A stretch of 64,000 nt of DNA from Morella rubra (GCA_003952965.2 RXIC02000125.1:49896-113895); one strand, 5' to 3'; numbered from the stretch's first letter, positions 36,641-50,717 are shown. Numbers and translations: made by a program. The notes: a model not told the origin generated them from the sequence alone.

Positions 36641-36655
36641 CTTAAATTTATAGTG
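36641..36655 (-). promoter_or_regulatory. TATA box of DUF1645 gene
   Basis: On the minus strand the sequence reads CACTATAAATTTAAG about 150 bases upstream of the ATG at 36497, a plausible core promoter position. Confidence 0.5.
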
Positions 36656-36659
36656 TTTT

Positions 36660-38260
36660 GTTTGCTGTTTTGCTGGTTCGAGAAGAAACGAGGTTATTTC
36701 GTTTATAAAAAGCCGTGAAGCCGAATAGAGAGAGCGCGTAAGGGGCCCGCCACAACGTATTGGTTTGAAGAAGTCCGAAATATCGGTGTGAATTCCTAAT
36801 TGTTACAAGGCCAGGCGATTTTGACGGTCGTCGTTGCAGAATATTCGATTACCTTTCTCCTTCCCCTTGAGCTCTAGTTTGCTTGGTTTACAATGTACCC
36901 CCGTTCGTGGAGAAACGCAGATTGTTTATTAGCTGCCCACGTGTTTGCACTTTGCCCCCGTATGCGATGACGGAAGGGCGCGGGGGGGGGGGGGGTAGAA
37001 GTCAATTACCCCACGGGTGACGGCCTGACGGTTGACTTGGGCTTTGGAAGTGAACTGGTTCAGGGTCAAAAGGGGGATTTCCTGATGATGGCGTCAGCCA
37101 ATAGCAAATCAAAGCTGAGGTGGACAGCTCAAGGGTCACGGGTGACGTAAGGAAAGTGCTTATTGTAACGGAGGTTGTAACTTGAAGGGCAAGTTTGATG
37201 CATTTTTAGATTAGTAGAGGTAAGAAAGAGATCATATATCACTATCATATCATGTTTCATCGAATGGGAGAGGTCTGAACATATGTTGTGAAGTCAAACG
37301 GCCAGCAGGTTCCATTTAAAACGTAAAAGGAAATCAGGTGGAGAAAATGTGAACCTCATCTGTTGCATTAATTATGGGTGATATTTTGGTAGGTACTTGT
37401 TCGCTAAGAAAACAACCTTCAATTTATTAGAGACCCATGTTGTTGATGTTAGGTTCATGTATGGGGTGTGGGGTGTTTGTTTGTCAAAATTTTGGAAAAT
37501 ATTTTTGAAATTTTAAGAATCTTTACTTTATTGAGATTTATTAGAATTTGTGAAAGGTGAAGTATGTATGTGTAAAAGTTAAAAATTTTAGAATGTATTT
37601 ATTTTGTTGAAAATTTTCATGTCCCAAAATATTGGGGAAACAAACGGACCTAAAGGTGATGAAAAAGATGGTGACACTGACTAGAGCGTGATTTTTATTC
37701 CATAATATGCGAAAATGACCAATTGATTAGCAAGTCATTGCCCCTATGATTGGAGATGGGTGGGACAAGAGATATTTTTTGGCCTTATTGAAGAGGAGTT
37801 CAAAGAGATAATGATGGCATAAATTAAGAATGTAACTAAAGGGGACAATAGGGGAGCTGAATAAACATCCTCGAAATTGGAAAAAGGCTTTTAAGTGATG
37901 GAACTACTGTGAATATTATTGGAGGTATGAATCCTTAAGCCAGATGGGTAAAAGCCTATGGCAAAGTCGTGATGTTTCTTGCGATATAGATTGGATTGGC
38001 ATAGAAGTCATGAATGTAGAGAGAGATTTTCTTATCGAAACTATTTATATTTCCAAAAGAAGAAAAAAGTTTCACGAGGATGGTGGCTAATCACAGGTAG
38101 GTACAGCCTACATGCATGCAGGCTTGGCACCTGTCTACCTTATCAGTTACAGCTTCGATCTGGAAATTAATTTCATTGTTATTTCAACCTTAAACGTGGA
38201 TCATATATCTGTTGGGAGCTGTGGTCGTGACGCATTCATTTGTCTTTGAATTGAAGAAAG
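36660..38260. other. Intergenic DNA, no gene seen
   Basis: It contains a G-rich run near 36979-36994. No coding or RNA gene was recognised on either strand. Confidence 0.55.
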
Positions 38261-38265
38261 GGTTA

Positions 38266-38717
38266 ATTATAATTTAACTCCTCGAATTAACATTTTATTT
38301 CGAAAAATCTTTTTAAAATATAACTCGTTTATAACTCACCCCTCAATTTATTTTTACCGTTATTATTCAGTTCTCGACCCAAATTTTCTTATTATCTGCG
38401 ACATTTTATGTCTCACGTGAGCAACACGTGGGACCTTTTTTTTACGAAAGTATCAAATTGTCTCATGTGTTTGGGAATGACGCTGAATTAAAAAAAAAAA
38501 AAAAACAACAAGGCGTTGGCAATTTGATATTTTTAAACAAAGAAGTCTCACATGTTTTTCATGTGTGATGAAAAACATCACACGTAACGGAAAATTTGGA
38601 TGAAAAATTGAATCATAACGATAAACATAGATTGAGAAGCTGAGTTGTAACGGTTTATAGTTTAGGAGGTTATTGAAATTGAAGTGCCAGTTACAGAGTG
38701 AAAATTATAATTAACCT
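38266..38717. mobile_element. Long-arm inverted-repeat element (MITE-like)
   Basis: The left end AAGGGTTAATTATAATTT and the reverse complement of the right end (AAAGGTTAATTATAATTT) match. The similarity continues for well over 100 bases inward ('ctcaattta..tttaccgttattattcagtt' against 'ctcaatctatgtttatcgttatgattcaatt'). The interior has poly-A and no coding frame. A short direct repeat near 'tgaag' flanks both ends and may be the target duplication. The structure suits a Mutator-like or foldback MITE. Confidence 0.75.
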
Positions 38718-38719
38718 TT

Positions 38720-41700
38720 GAAGTAATATCATAAACGCTACGCGAAGGCTGAAGCTTAAGGGTATTAATGGCGCGGCAGTTCAAACCACCTTTTATAGCT
38801 CTCATGTTACATGTACTAGAGTGATATGGCGGTGTTTGGAGGGCAATGGAGCTGATAAGGGTCGGCTACCACAGTGAATGGTACGGCGGCATGCAAACAC
38901 TGGTGGCAGTTGGGGGACGTCGGTGGAGTTTGTGATGGACACAACTTCACGAGGATGGCAGTGTATATATTTTGGCGGGTAGCAAGCAACTGTATTAATG
39001 TGTGCTTATCTCGAGCTTGACCAATTGAGGGGTAAAAAGTATGCCCTTGTCTTTTCTCTCTTTTTGTTTGTTTTCAGGTCCATAACCTTTTTTATTTTTT
39101 TATTTATTAGCTTTTTTAGGTCATAATTATCTATATATTATCCAATTTATTGTCTTTTTATTTTTTCGGCGGCTCATGTAGGTAGCTAAAGAGTATCCGT
39201 GTCCATTTTTCCTTTTTTTTCCCCCCTTTTTCTTTGTGTCATTAGGTAAAAAATGTCCAAATGTATTTGATTTTTAAAATCATTTCCTGCTCATTATTTT
39301 CTGGATTCCAATTTTAATTTCAGATGGTCATGGTGTTAGACCTATTGAGTTATTGGCATCTCAATTCCATGCTCGGCTCCAATTGTAATTCCTAACACTT
39401 GAACAATTTCTTCTTCCCCTGAAAATTAAACCTTTTTATTATACATGCTACTTGCTAGTTTCTAATCGGGCTACCCAAATTCCTTTTATATAGCTTGCGT
39501 TGCGCTTCAAACTACCTAGCTACCTTAGCTCTATGATCGACGCCGTTGACCAAGTCTAACATATTTGCTTATAGCTAGAAGCAAAGTCTTCAGACAGAAA
39601 GCCGAAAAAAAAGTCCTTCGGTTCTCGACGCTATTCACGCAGGAAATGCCTGATGTTCTAGGAGGCCAACGCTACAGGATAAGCCCGATCACGTTGTCGT
39701 CTCTGCGACCAAATTGTGGCAGGATATAGCTGTATCTTTTGACCGTCAAATACAGTGGCTCGTGACGAATAAGAACATTCCAAATCCATGGAAAAGTAGA
39801 ACAAACTCGTGCAATCAGTAGTCCAAGTCAAGCATTTTGCGGCGTTCTTCTTGTTTGGTTAGTGCGCATTTTGTGGCTTATCAACGTTAAACAAATGCAA
39901 ATCAGAGTGATCGATTAAATTATGGCTTATAAGTTATATAAAATTTGTGGAGGATACCTAATCTTTTAGTTTTTTTTTTTCTCGGTAAACAGGGGAATGG
40001 GTCAATGTATTACTGCGTTTTCTTAAGTATGAAAGTCCCATACTCCCATTGACTATAAATTAATTTAATTTTTATAAGAATCTTCCAGCCTGAAATGTAT
40101 GTTCTTCATTGTCCGGCGCCATTCCTTAGTGAAGAAGCAGATGACCTTATCCGCTAAGAAAACGGCCACTTTGATGTCATACAAGCGCTGGCTGGCCACC
40201 TGTAGTCCACGGGAGAGGTTCAAAGACATCCCTGTCAGTTGAGCTGTGATCCACTATTGACGATTCCACGTGCTGAGAGGAACCGTCCAATAGCACTTTT
40301 AACCAACCTAACATATCGGAAAAATCGTTCCTATACTATCGACGGTGACAAAGATTTTTTTTTTGTTTGTTCAAATATTTTGTTTTTTTTTTTTTCCCTC
40401 TTGGCACTATGAATTATGATGAGATGTCATTTTGAGATCCGAAATCAGTAATATAGAACTCTAGAATTATCAAAATTAATTCATATGCATCAAGACCCAA
40501 CTATCCAACCCGGAGACGAAATGTTCTAACATGATCGGAGGTGAGTTAAGTCGGAGTCAAGGTCAAGTTCGAGTCTTATTTACCCTTCTTGAATAATATC
40601 GAGGTTGGGTTATGAATCATGAAACTGAAAAATAGAATAGCCCGAGGAGACATGGGCTATAACATGGCTGAGGCACCCTGTAACAAAAAAAGAGAGGAGA
40701 GTTTTTGGCTGATTACCAAGATGGCGAACTAGTGAATTGAATTGTATTATTTGTATGAAATTTACAAAGTAGAGAACTCTACCTGAAGTTAGATCCTGGA
40801 AAATAGGGATTATTTATGACTACAGGCTCAACGTAACAACTATAGGCCTAACAACACAGCTCCTTTCTGCAGCAGATTCCATTTTTAGTAAAATAGCAAC
40901 TTTATTTCTTCAATTGCGGAGCTGTGTCTCCTCTTTTGTACAAGGTCAACAATCAATTTCAAAACTTGCAGCAGCTTCTCTTATTTCATTCATCCATGTT
41001 TTCTGCTGCATTTAATTTCAATATTTATCTTAATACCCTGGGCTTGAAAAAAAAGAAGAAGCTCAAACTCCTGGGCTAAAAAAATGGTGTGCCCATAACA
41101 TTTTGGGCCTACAAAAATAGCCCACAAATTTATTTTGTTTTATTTATATAAAAAAAACACTGCAACCCGAAACCCAGCCTGGATCCGATCCAATCTTTAT
41201 TTTCAGCTCGGGTTTCAGGTGCATTCGGAGTCGGTTCAGGTTTTAGATCCCTTGTCCCTATTGATTGGGCTGGGTTCGGGTGGGGAAAGTAAGATTCAAT
41301 TATAAAAAATCTAATGGCTGTTTAACGTGACTTGATAGTTCGGACACTCAAACGTGTTCATTGAAGCCGTTGTCCGGGTGAAAAGCGATTTTTACTTTAT
41401 TTTTTCATTTTTCTATTTGTTTCTTTTAGCTGTGTAGTAGGAGACTCTTTAGAAGGAACCGAGGTGTGGGCTTATTTGGAAGCTGACAAGTGACAAGTTT
41501 TGATAGCCTGGCCAGATTTAAAGTAAAGTTTGGCTGAAGGCCCATCAAGCGAATCGGGCTTCCCATGAGACCATGATATGATTTTTTCTGTAAATATGGG
41601 CCTAACACTTGTCTACGTTATGGGGGCCATATCATAAACTTTCGGAGTCGGCCGTTTTGAGAGTTTTTTTCTTCTCTTTTTTTTCGTATTATTTTCTAGG

Positions 41701-42335
41701 CAGCTGTTTTGAAGGTTTTGCTAGTTCTAAGAGGCAGCCTTATTATACGTTGAAAAGCCAATTATGGGTATTGCCAGTCCGAAGAGCCAACTTGGGAAGG
41801 AAGCGGGCAGGTAGAAGAGAATTTGGAAGTGAACATTTAGCCTATAAGATTAGATTAATGCTAAGCGTCATTTGAAAGGAGAAATGGAGAATAACCAAAC
41901 AATTTTAATAGTAGATTTTTTTTTAGCTAATTACATCTTATGTCCTATAAGGCAGAATTAAGTGGGAAGGAAATGTCATCTTCACTGTCCCCTGCCTGTA
42001 GCTCTCTCTTTCTTTCTTTTTACATATTATTTTTTAAAAAATTGAAGAGATTTGATCAGTTTAAAATCTTGCTGTCGATGGAAATACAAATTCGTAATAG
42101 TGAAAATAGTTAAAATTTTGAAATATTAAATTGATGAAAAATTAATAAAAAATTAAAGAGATAGAAAATATAAATAAATATTATAATAAAAAAATAATTT
42201 AATAAAAAAATTCAGATCTAAAATTTTAGATAATAATATTTTGACAATCAAATACCGCCAAAAGCCTGATGTGATGATCTTCTCGCCTTAACAACCTTTA
42301 AAGGGTTGTCGTTACACTTATTTTAGAAAAGACAA
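38720..42335. other. Gene-poor intergenic DNA
   Basis: About 3.6 kb without a supportable gene. Short frames at 41426-41875 lack family features. The AT-rich stretch around 40680-41060 ('tagagaactctacctgaagtt') has the look of a decayed LTR, without definable ends. Poly-T and (TTTTA) runs are common. Confidence 0.5.
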
Positions 42336-42340
42336 AACGG

Positions 42341-42604
42341 CTATATAGGCAAAGGCAGGCAAGGACGATGATTCTGATCGCAATTGTCGGTCAGCCACAG
42401 ACTCGTATCTATTCCCTGTTTATCCAACAGGTGGTGACCGTGAAGGACAAAAAAGCTCGGGAGCCAATAGAGACGACACAAGAGCTTGGCGGTATTGGGA
42501 TCCCGTCTGCGGCGGACTCGAAGTACCACACGAGGCAGTCCTCCAACTTCTAGAGGTGTGCGAGTCCCAAGCGAGCTCTGTCTGTCCCCAAATATATCAC
42601 CGGC
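42341..42604 (+). promoter_or_regulatory. TATA box and likely 5' leader of kinase gene
   Basis: CTATATAGG at 42341 is followed by a less AT-rich stretch to about 42600. This could be a non-coding leader exon, joined to the kinase coding exon through an intron ending at a TTTATAG acceptor near 43313. Inferred only from composition and signals. Confidence 0.4.
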
Positions 42605-43354
42605 TTCTTCAAGTCAGTTAGCCCATGGTTGGCCAGGCTCTTGAATTTTTATTTTTTTTTTCAATTAAATTGTTTAAATTTCAACGCTTCGCAATATAAC
42701 AAACAGTAACTTATAGCGAGTGAAGTAAAAAAAGAAAAAAATTGCTGAATCCTGATCCGAAATGGAAATAAGACATAGTTGATACAGTGGTATTTGAATT
42801 GAAGCATTTCTGTTTAGACAATCCACTCTTTATGGATGGTATTGACAGCTTTTTCAAACAAGACTAGCAAATATAAGTGCCTTTTTAGATGAGACAATAC
42901 AAAAGGTACATGTAGAGAACTAATAATTTGGAAAAATATTAAAATAATCTAAATTAGGAGTAGTCTCTAACATTTAACGCCCAAGACATCTAGTTCCACG
43001 TCTTGTAGTTTACAAAAGCAAGCTTTTGTCATTGTCTTGCTTGTGTTTTCGCCTCCACGCTAGGTATTGTTCAAGCCATGAATCGAACTTCCTTTGATTC
43101 CTTTTTTTGTTTCCCTAGTCAAAAGTGACAAATTCTCTTTGATTGGCTTATAACTAAGTAAACCTTTTCCTATTGGCGCCTTAAACGACAACATTTCGGG
43201 ACTTAGTTTTAAAGGGTAAGAAAAGACGACTGTGCTGAATATTGTATCATAGTCTTGAAAGGTTGCACCTCTTGTTACATGATAAGCCAAGTGCTGTGTT
43301 TCTTGATTTATAGGAGCAGCGCAAGGTCTTGACTACGCACCATAGGAGAAGACC

Positions 43355-46300
43355 ATGGAATGTACGTGGGAAAAGAAGTTTCCACTCTGTTCACAGGATT
43401 ACAAGTTGTACGAAGAAGTTGGTGAAGGTGGCAGTGCCAAAGTGTACAGAGCTCTCTGCGTTCCATTCAATGAGATTGTTGCTGTCAAAGTTTTTGATCT
43501 GGAGAAGTGCAAAAATGACTTGGTACGGGTGCTGCTGTGCAGTCTCTCAGTGGGTCCTACTGTGTTGTTTTTGCTGATTATGTTTGATCTTACACATCCT
43601 TTAATCCACTGAATGGTATCAGAGTCCCCGTGCATGGAGATCTGAATTGTTGATTCTTGCTGCTTTATGTTCTTCCTTTTTGGTGTCGTTTGCCCAGGAA
43701 GCTATTCGCCAAGAAGTACAAACCATGACCTTGATCGAGCACCCAAATCTTCTGAGGGCACATTGCTCGTTTGCAACTGGTAGCAGCCTCTGGATCGTGG
43801 TGCCTTACATGGCTGGCGGATCATGCCTTCACATAATGGAATCTGCTTATCCAGAGGGTTTTCAGCAGCCGGTTTTTGCCACATTGTTGTATGAAGTTCT
43901 AAAAGCTCTCGTTTATCTTCATTCCCATGGACTCATTCATAGAGATGTTAAGGTATCCCATCTTGTTATTACAATTTGTAGGTTTAGCTTGTCTTTTGTA
44001 GTCCTAGCTATATGCATCTTTCTGCTAACTTACCTAACAAAGTCGGTATAGGTTCACTATCTGGCTCTGAGTAGCTCTAAAGATTTGGCTTAAACTTAGT
44101 CATGCGCACATGTTGTTGCTAGGTTAGAGACAGATATGTGCATATATGTATATGTCAGTACTTGTAGGAAGATAGGAATTTAAGATTTTTCTCATTCATG
44201 CTATGCAGCAAGGTGGTTCTTGTTGATGCTTCTTTTTTGCTTGCTTAATTTGTATACACCCATGCGCTTTCGTTTTTCAGTTGGTACAGTTCAATCTATT
44301 ATCTGCAGGCTGGAAACATATTGGTCGATTCAAAAGGTGCTGTTAAGTTGGCAGATTTTGGAGTGGCAGCACGCTTGTTCGATAGTGGTGATAGACAGCA
44401 ATCAAGAAAGTCATTTGTTGGCACTCCATGTTGGTGCTGACTTGGACCCTGACAGTCTCACTATTTGTTTGTCGAAAACTCTAGTTATAATTGCTCAATC
44501 TTCACCTCTAATTGCTTCTCAATTCTGTCACAATGCCCACCCTTCTTCACAGGATGGCTCCGGAAGTTATGCAGCAATTGCATGGATATGACTTCAAGTG
44601 AGTGTCATGCACAATTGCTCCCCCTTATTTGGGATATCTGTACTAGTGTCTAGCATCTAATGGTTGGATGGTTTAGATGGAGAATCTATTATTTGCCAAT
44701 TAATGATATGAGGCATGCATTCCGTGGCGATAAATATGAACACAAGCACACGTAATGCAACTTCTTATTAATAAGGTAAAACAAAATTGATAATATGAGC
44801 GATAATCCAGGAAAATTTGAGTAATAACCCTGATTCAACGTTAGTCCTGTGCTTAATTTTTCACTGGCATTTTCTATTCGTTTAAACTATGTGGAGTTTT
44901 TACCATCAATGCTACGTTTCTTACATAAATTCCATGTAATCAGAGCAGATATTTGGTCATTTGGGATAACAGCTCTAGAACTTGCTCATGGTCATGCCCC
45001 ATTTTCCAACTATCCACCTGCGAAGGTAAGTTTCTCGCTTCCTTACACTTACATTTGAGAGGACATCGATAAGGTGAAACTTAGACATGCCAACCTGCCA
45101 AAGTTTCAAAAACAAGAAACAGAGCTGGGAAGCATGGTGTGTGGGTCCATAATGCATCCATGACACAAAATTTTCCATCACCCTTCTTTCATTACTATTC
45201 TAAGTTAGAGATACTCTAATATGTATGTGCGAGAATTTCACTGCTGCATCTGACCCAATAAATGAAATTCCTCTCGTAGCACAAATCTGTAGTGCTTATA
45301 AAGTCCTATATCGGTTAGGCCTTATGTCTATTCTCCTTGTCTCTGTAATCTAAAGCAGGCACAGGCCTGCTGTTTCCTATCATGTTCAGCCTTCCTTTTA
45401 GAACTTTTGTATGCTTAATCTGTTGTTCTTCACAGGTATTGTTGATGACCTTGCAAAATGCACCACCTGGTCTTGACACTGGAACGGACAAGAGATTTTC
45501 AAAGGTTTATTCCATTTGATTTATAAACTTCCTTTAGAGTAATTTTTTCTATTTAACCTCTGAAATTGATATCCTCTGTAGTCATTTAAAGCGATTGTCG
45601 CTGCTTGCTTAGTAAAGGATCCGTTGAAGCGCCCTACCCCAGAGAAGCTTTTGAAGCACCAGTTCTTCAAACATGCACGTTCAAATGAATTTTTGGCTCG
45701 AACTATTCTTGACGGGCTTTCTCCACTTGGTGATCGATTTAGGATGCTGAAGGTCTATATTCTCATTTCCATTTCACAGCTCATAACACTTGTGAAAGCT
45801 TGTAGAATTAACGCTATGCCGTCTTTGTATGCCTTCTCTGTCCAGGAAACAAAGGCTGACCTAATACAAGGTAAGGCAATGTACTACAAGGAAAAAGACC
45901 AGTTATCACAGGTAATCGAGTAGCACTTTCTTTGGAGATAATTATGTAAGGTTCCCAGATAAGAAGTTGCTGCATAATATGTGGAAGACTTTGTCTTCAT
46001 TCTTAAGTTAGTTTATCACGATGGCTGGCTGTTTTAGACGGAACTAGGATATTGGCTGCGGAATAGTAATCTCTCTCTCCTATTAAAGTTGGTTGCCTAA
46101 GGTCTTCTAAGAGGATTTATGTGAAGCCATAACCATAAGAGATATTCTTTAGGCTAATAGCTGTTCAAATGACTGTCACTTTCTGAACTTCAGTTCTTGA
46201 TTCCAAAAATGATCGTGTACTTCATTGCAATTAAGATTTTTTTCTTCAATAGATTCTTGCCTCACGGATATTATTGTTCATTGTTGCTATGTGTCTTATA

Positions 46301-49300
46301 TCCCAGCAGATGTATCTTTTGACTCTGTGTTTAGAGTGTTGATACAAATTCTCTCTTCCATTACGCCTGTAAATCTCATTGCTGCTCAAATGTTTATCTT
46401 AATTGTGTTAAATAAATATCCTTGGTTGACCTTGCAGCTAGAGTATATACAGGGAATCAGTGCCTGGAATTTTGATCTAGCAGATCTGAAGAAGCAGGCT
46501 GCGCTTGTAAGTGGGTCTATCCCTGCTTTCACATGTGCCTTTTTCCTGTTTTGAGGGTGGGGGCTGGGGATCAATTTTCATTATACTCGTACTAGTTGAT
46601 GTTGAAGGTCACACTAAAGTCTTTCTTGAAATTTAGATTCAGGACGATGATGGCATTTCCGATTCAGCACATCAAGGTTGGAGCAGAAAGCAGAGTGATG
46701 GATTCAAGGACTCAGCTGTTCTGGCAGAGAGGCCATCAGAGGAAAGGTTTTTCCATTCTAAGTTAGCAGGATCTGCATACTGGCAGGAGGTGAAATCCAG
46801 TGCTAATTCCAAATGCGATACACTCTATCTGTTTCAGACTTGGGATTCTTGGGATTTTGAATGGCATTTCCAGATATTTATCAGCTATCCCTTTCCTTTT
46901 TCAGAATGGGAACCTCCAGAACGTTGGTAGCTCTCCAGCATCATCTGTTCAATCTATTGAAGCATTTGAGTACGTACAGTAGATACTTTATTTTTGGTAG
47001 GATCTCATTAATGTGAGATGTACTCATTCTGATGTTAGTGCCATCCTCAACTTTTTGGTTTATTTGTATTTTCCCAGCTGAAGCATGACTTGCTTCCGTG
47101 CACCTCACCAAAACTGTGCATTTGGTTTTGGTGTCACTTTGCAGTTTTCAGCTTGTAAATGTTTTCAGAAACTATGAGATAGTGTAGTAATGTTGTAATG
47201 AAACTTGAAGGAATGTCTTAACATAAAATTCAATCATTTGCAGTGATCGCTTGCCGTATCAAGTTAGAGATAAGAGCAAGCTTCCATCTAGTATGCTGCT
47301 TGTGCTCTGAATGAATGTCTTCTGTAGTTCACTTATGTTTAAATTTAATGTTTAAAAAATGCCACATTATGTTGTGTATGCTGCAGAAGATGCATTAGAT
47401 GAGGATATCAAAAGCAACAGGCTGCTCGAAATGTCAGAGGCAGATTCCAGAATTAAGGTACTCGCGGAATCTCCAGAGTCAGCTGCATCAAATGTCAGTG
47501 CTATTATAAGTGTCACACATACTGCTTTTCCATCTTTAACAAGACTTATGCAAACGATATTGGGTTATAAAAATAAGTTACTGTTAAATTTAAGGTAACC
47601 AAAAGGAAGACCTACTTTTGACAAGGCTATCGGAAGCTTAGTGGCTGAGCTATGGTCATGCTTCAAAGAGCTAAAACTTGCTCGAGCTAAAGATTTTAGG
47701 AGTGTAAGTTGAGTCAGACTCTCCTGCCACTTAGGAGAAATGAGAAAACATCCTTCAGCTTTTGACCCAGACAGAGGTCTTATCCAGCAGGTTAGAGAAT
47801 TAATGGGAGGAGGTCGGTGCTGCAACGACTCATTTACAGTGAAGCGAAAAGGTCTGGAGACTAGCTATGATTTTGAAGACCTTTTCCTCGTGGCCTTACT
47901 AGTTTACTCCTCCCTGACAGACGTAAAAGACCCTGGTCTTTTTATATGGACCACTTGGCCTCATCTCTGTCCCGCTCTGTGTGAGCTTAAGTTTGAGGTT
48001 GCTACTGTGGGTGGAGGGTTTAATTTGTGGTGTTTTATGTCATCCACCCTATCTCCCCCCGCGCCTGCCCGGGGTCAAAGAAAAACTCCATTTCGTCACT
48101 GTGGTTAATATTTTGAAGTTGGGCATTTTTATTCTACTCTTAGTAATGTCCCTTCTAACGATCATCATTCATGTTTCTGGTTTAGGATGCTCCAGATGGC
48201 TTCATCAGCTCCTTTCTTATGCCTCGAATAGACACCTCAGTTCTTTCAATGCTCCAGTGTATTTTCCGGCAGAATGCAATGCAACGGGTGTGCACTATTC
48301 TTTGTTTGTCTACTTACTAGAGTAAGCGTTGACTCCTTCTCATTCTTTATAATTCTGACAGGAACAAATTGTAAGATTTACTAGAGTTCTTAATCAACCA
48401 ACAGGTAATCCTTTCTGTATTTCCATGCTAGTTCCCCATGTTATGTTCCTTGATGTTTTTGTATTTACATTAATGTCTTCATGAAGGAAAAAACATAGAG
48501 TATCCAGAGGGAGCAGGCGACGACAACCATCTACAGGTACATGATATCCTCTTTTGGCTTACAAACCTGTGCGATATTGCTAACTGGATACCGTATATTA
48601 CAAATATTTTAGAACCTTAGGTTTGAATCATCAGGGGACATCTTAACTGTTATAGAAGACAACTTGAAAAAAGATATCAAACATGCCAGAAAAACCATGG
48701 GAGCATCAAAAGAAGACTATGTTATATACATAAGTCTTATAAGTAAATAAGTTAGGGAAGATTTACTGAACTTTTGTAATCCATATATAAAAACATTTTT
48801 GGTATAAACCCAAAAAAATAAAATCTGGTATACATATTTCCCAGCCTAACACTTGTACCAGAAATAGTAAACATATAACACTGGGTGCAGTGGAAGCTAC
48901 ATTAGAAAATGACAACCAACAGAGAGATTTTGCTGTAGATTCTTTATGCAAATTGGAAGAAATGCTTTCTTCTTTTCTCTATGTATTGACCACCAATAGT
49001 TTTCTCTATGTTCTCTGTTTGCGCATAAAAGATAGCTACCAGAAATTTGATTACTCAGATGGACTTGTAGTGGTCCACCAAAACAAGCATCCCTTTGAGA
49101 ACTGTCCCAAACATCCAATAATGGTAAAAAAAGAAGAAGGTTAAAAGCACTTTTTGCCCATCAACCATTTGGTCATGACACTTTGCACTCCAAACTATTG
49201 ATTTTGTTATTTTTTCCCCTCAAGTACCAAGCGTGTACATTTTGCACCCTTCACTGATAATTTGGACAGAAATTGATGTATCTCGTCGGTGAAATGACAA

Positions 49301-50013
49301 TTTACTCTGAAATTTTTGAGCCATTATATTTTGTGTGGGGCTAATGATGTTATTTCGCTGACAAAAAATCTCAATTTCTGTCCAAATTGATGACAGGGTG
49401 CAAATTGTATGCGATTGGTAGTTGAAGGGCAAAATGTAATAAAATCAATAATTCAAAGAGCACGAAAGATATAATTTTTCCCAGAAAGAAAAAATGGAAA
49501 TCCAAAAATTACAATGTAACCACTAATATCTGACAATTTACACATTATGGTTGGCAGAGATCTCTAGCCTCTGCAAGGGAGAGAGTCCTACAAGCTCAGG
49601 TGATCCGTCTTCAACAACGGTACGTGACAAACACCTATATCTTGTTGTCACAACAGTACTTAGTGATAAATCTTGACCGTCACTTCTCTGCCATGTCAGC
49701 ATTGAGAAACTTGATGAAGAGTTACAGAGATGGAAGATAACGAATGCAGAGGTATGTAGCATCGTTGGAGCAAATGCCTCCTAGAATTCGTAGACTCTAG
49801 CCAGTATGATTTTCGACTTTTAGAGCCTTCTGTAAGCGTATTCGTACTTCTTTTGTTGATTGAGGTTTAGATCGGCATTAACGAGTAGGGAATAGGTTCA
49901 AACTAGAGCCAACATGCAAAGATTTCAAAAGCTGTCGATCAAAGTTTAAATTCGATTGGTTCTCTCTGATTATACAGATGGAAAGGCAAGTAAATGCTTC
50001 ACTCGACAAGTAG
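43355..50013 (+). CDS. STE20/GCK-type Ser/Thr kinase, BLUS1-like
   Basis: Nineteen in-phase exons: 43355-43522, 43698-43952, 44309-44433, 44553-44597, 44944-45025, 45436-45504, 45582-45752, 45846-45911, 46438-46506, 46637-46789, 46915-46979, 47244-47290, 47387-47457, 48186-48287, 48362-48404, 48487-48536, 49558-49619, 49700-49751, 49978-50013 (576 residues). The kinase domain starts near residue 15: glycine loop [15 protein letters not shown] lysine, HRDVKAGNIL catalytic loop, DFGVAA, then [13 protein letters not shown], the STE20/germinal-centre signature, and [17 protein letters not shown]-terminal helix ([23 protein letters not shown]) is a likely coiled coil. It resembles plant OSR1/SPAK-like kinases such as BLUS1, which acts in blue-light stomatal signalling; this gene matches the At1g70430/At1g23700 clade by context. 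The span 47458-48185 may hide another exon. Confidence 0.9.
49145..49480. mobile_element. MITE-like inverted repeat inside kinase intron
   Basis: Left arm (about 49170-49285) and right arm (about 49365-49475) are inverted copies. Shared blocks include 'attgattttgttat' / 'attgattttattac', 'cattttgcaccc' / 'caatttgcaccc' and an exact 'atttggacagaaattga'. The sequence could fold into a long hairpin. It lies entirely in the intron between coding exons 48487-48536 and 49558-49619, so it is removed on splicing. No coding capacity. Confidence 0.75.
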
Positions 50014-50717
50014 GAGCCATTGGGGTACTCAACACACTAATGGGGGGGATCTTTTTTTTTTTTTCATTTATGTATTTTCTGAGTGTGTACCTACTAATAA
50101 TCTGTATCTTGGGTCATACTGAGGCCAATGACCTCAATTATGGTGTTAAATGCTGCAAGGGTACCATAATCTTTACAAATGCCAGCCACGAGGAAGTATC
50201 CATTTCAGTTGATAAGAGAGAGAGAGAGAGAGAGAGGCAAGAAGTACTGAATTCTGATCTTTTCAATTAGAAAATCATGGTAAACAAAACAAATCCTCTT
50301 TCAGAAACACTTGAGATGACATATCCAAACTTGAAAGATTCTAATCTCTTAGCGGTGTCGGGACCGGTGGTCGAAATTTGAAAACAGCCCTCGGCTGTGG
50401 CAATTGAGGGCTAAATTGCTCCCGATTTCACTGCTACCCACCCCTATTTTAGGCTGACATTATCTGTCCTCGTAATGACAAAATTCTGCACTATCAACAT
50501 ACTAACAACCCGCTCAAAAGTGCGATAACAGATAGGATGATGTTCTTACTACCTTAAGAAGCAGGGTTTAGGCTAGAGAAAAACTAACAACCTGCCTAGA
50601 AAAAAAAACATATTAACAACCCAGGTCCATACTTACAAAGCAAGAGAAAAAACATCCGGGGCCCCCAAAAAAAAAAAAAAAACCTAACGTCTCAGAAGCA
50701 AGTCAGCAAACCACGCG

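Noticed and set aside
39640..39790. Higher-GC patch that might be an exon
   Set aside because: No frame is long or recognisable, and no flanking splice sites with consistent phase were found.
40680..41060. Possible solo LTR
   Set aside because: Texture only; no paired termini, target duplication, PBS or PPT could be identified.
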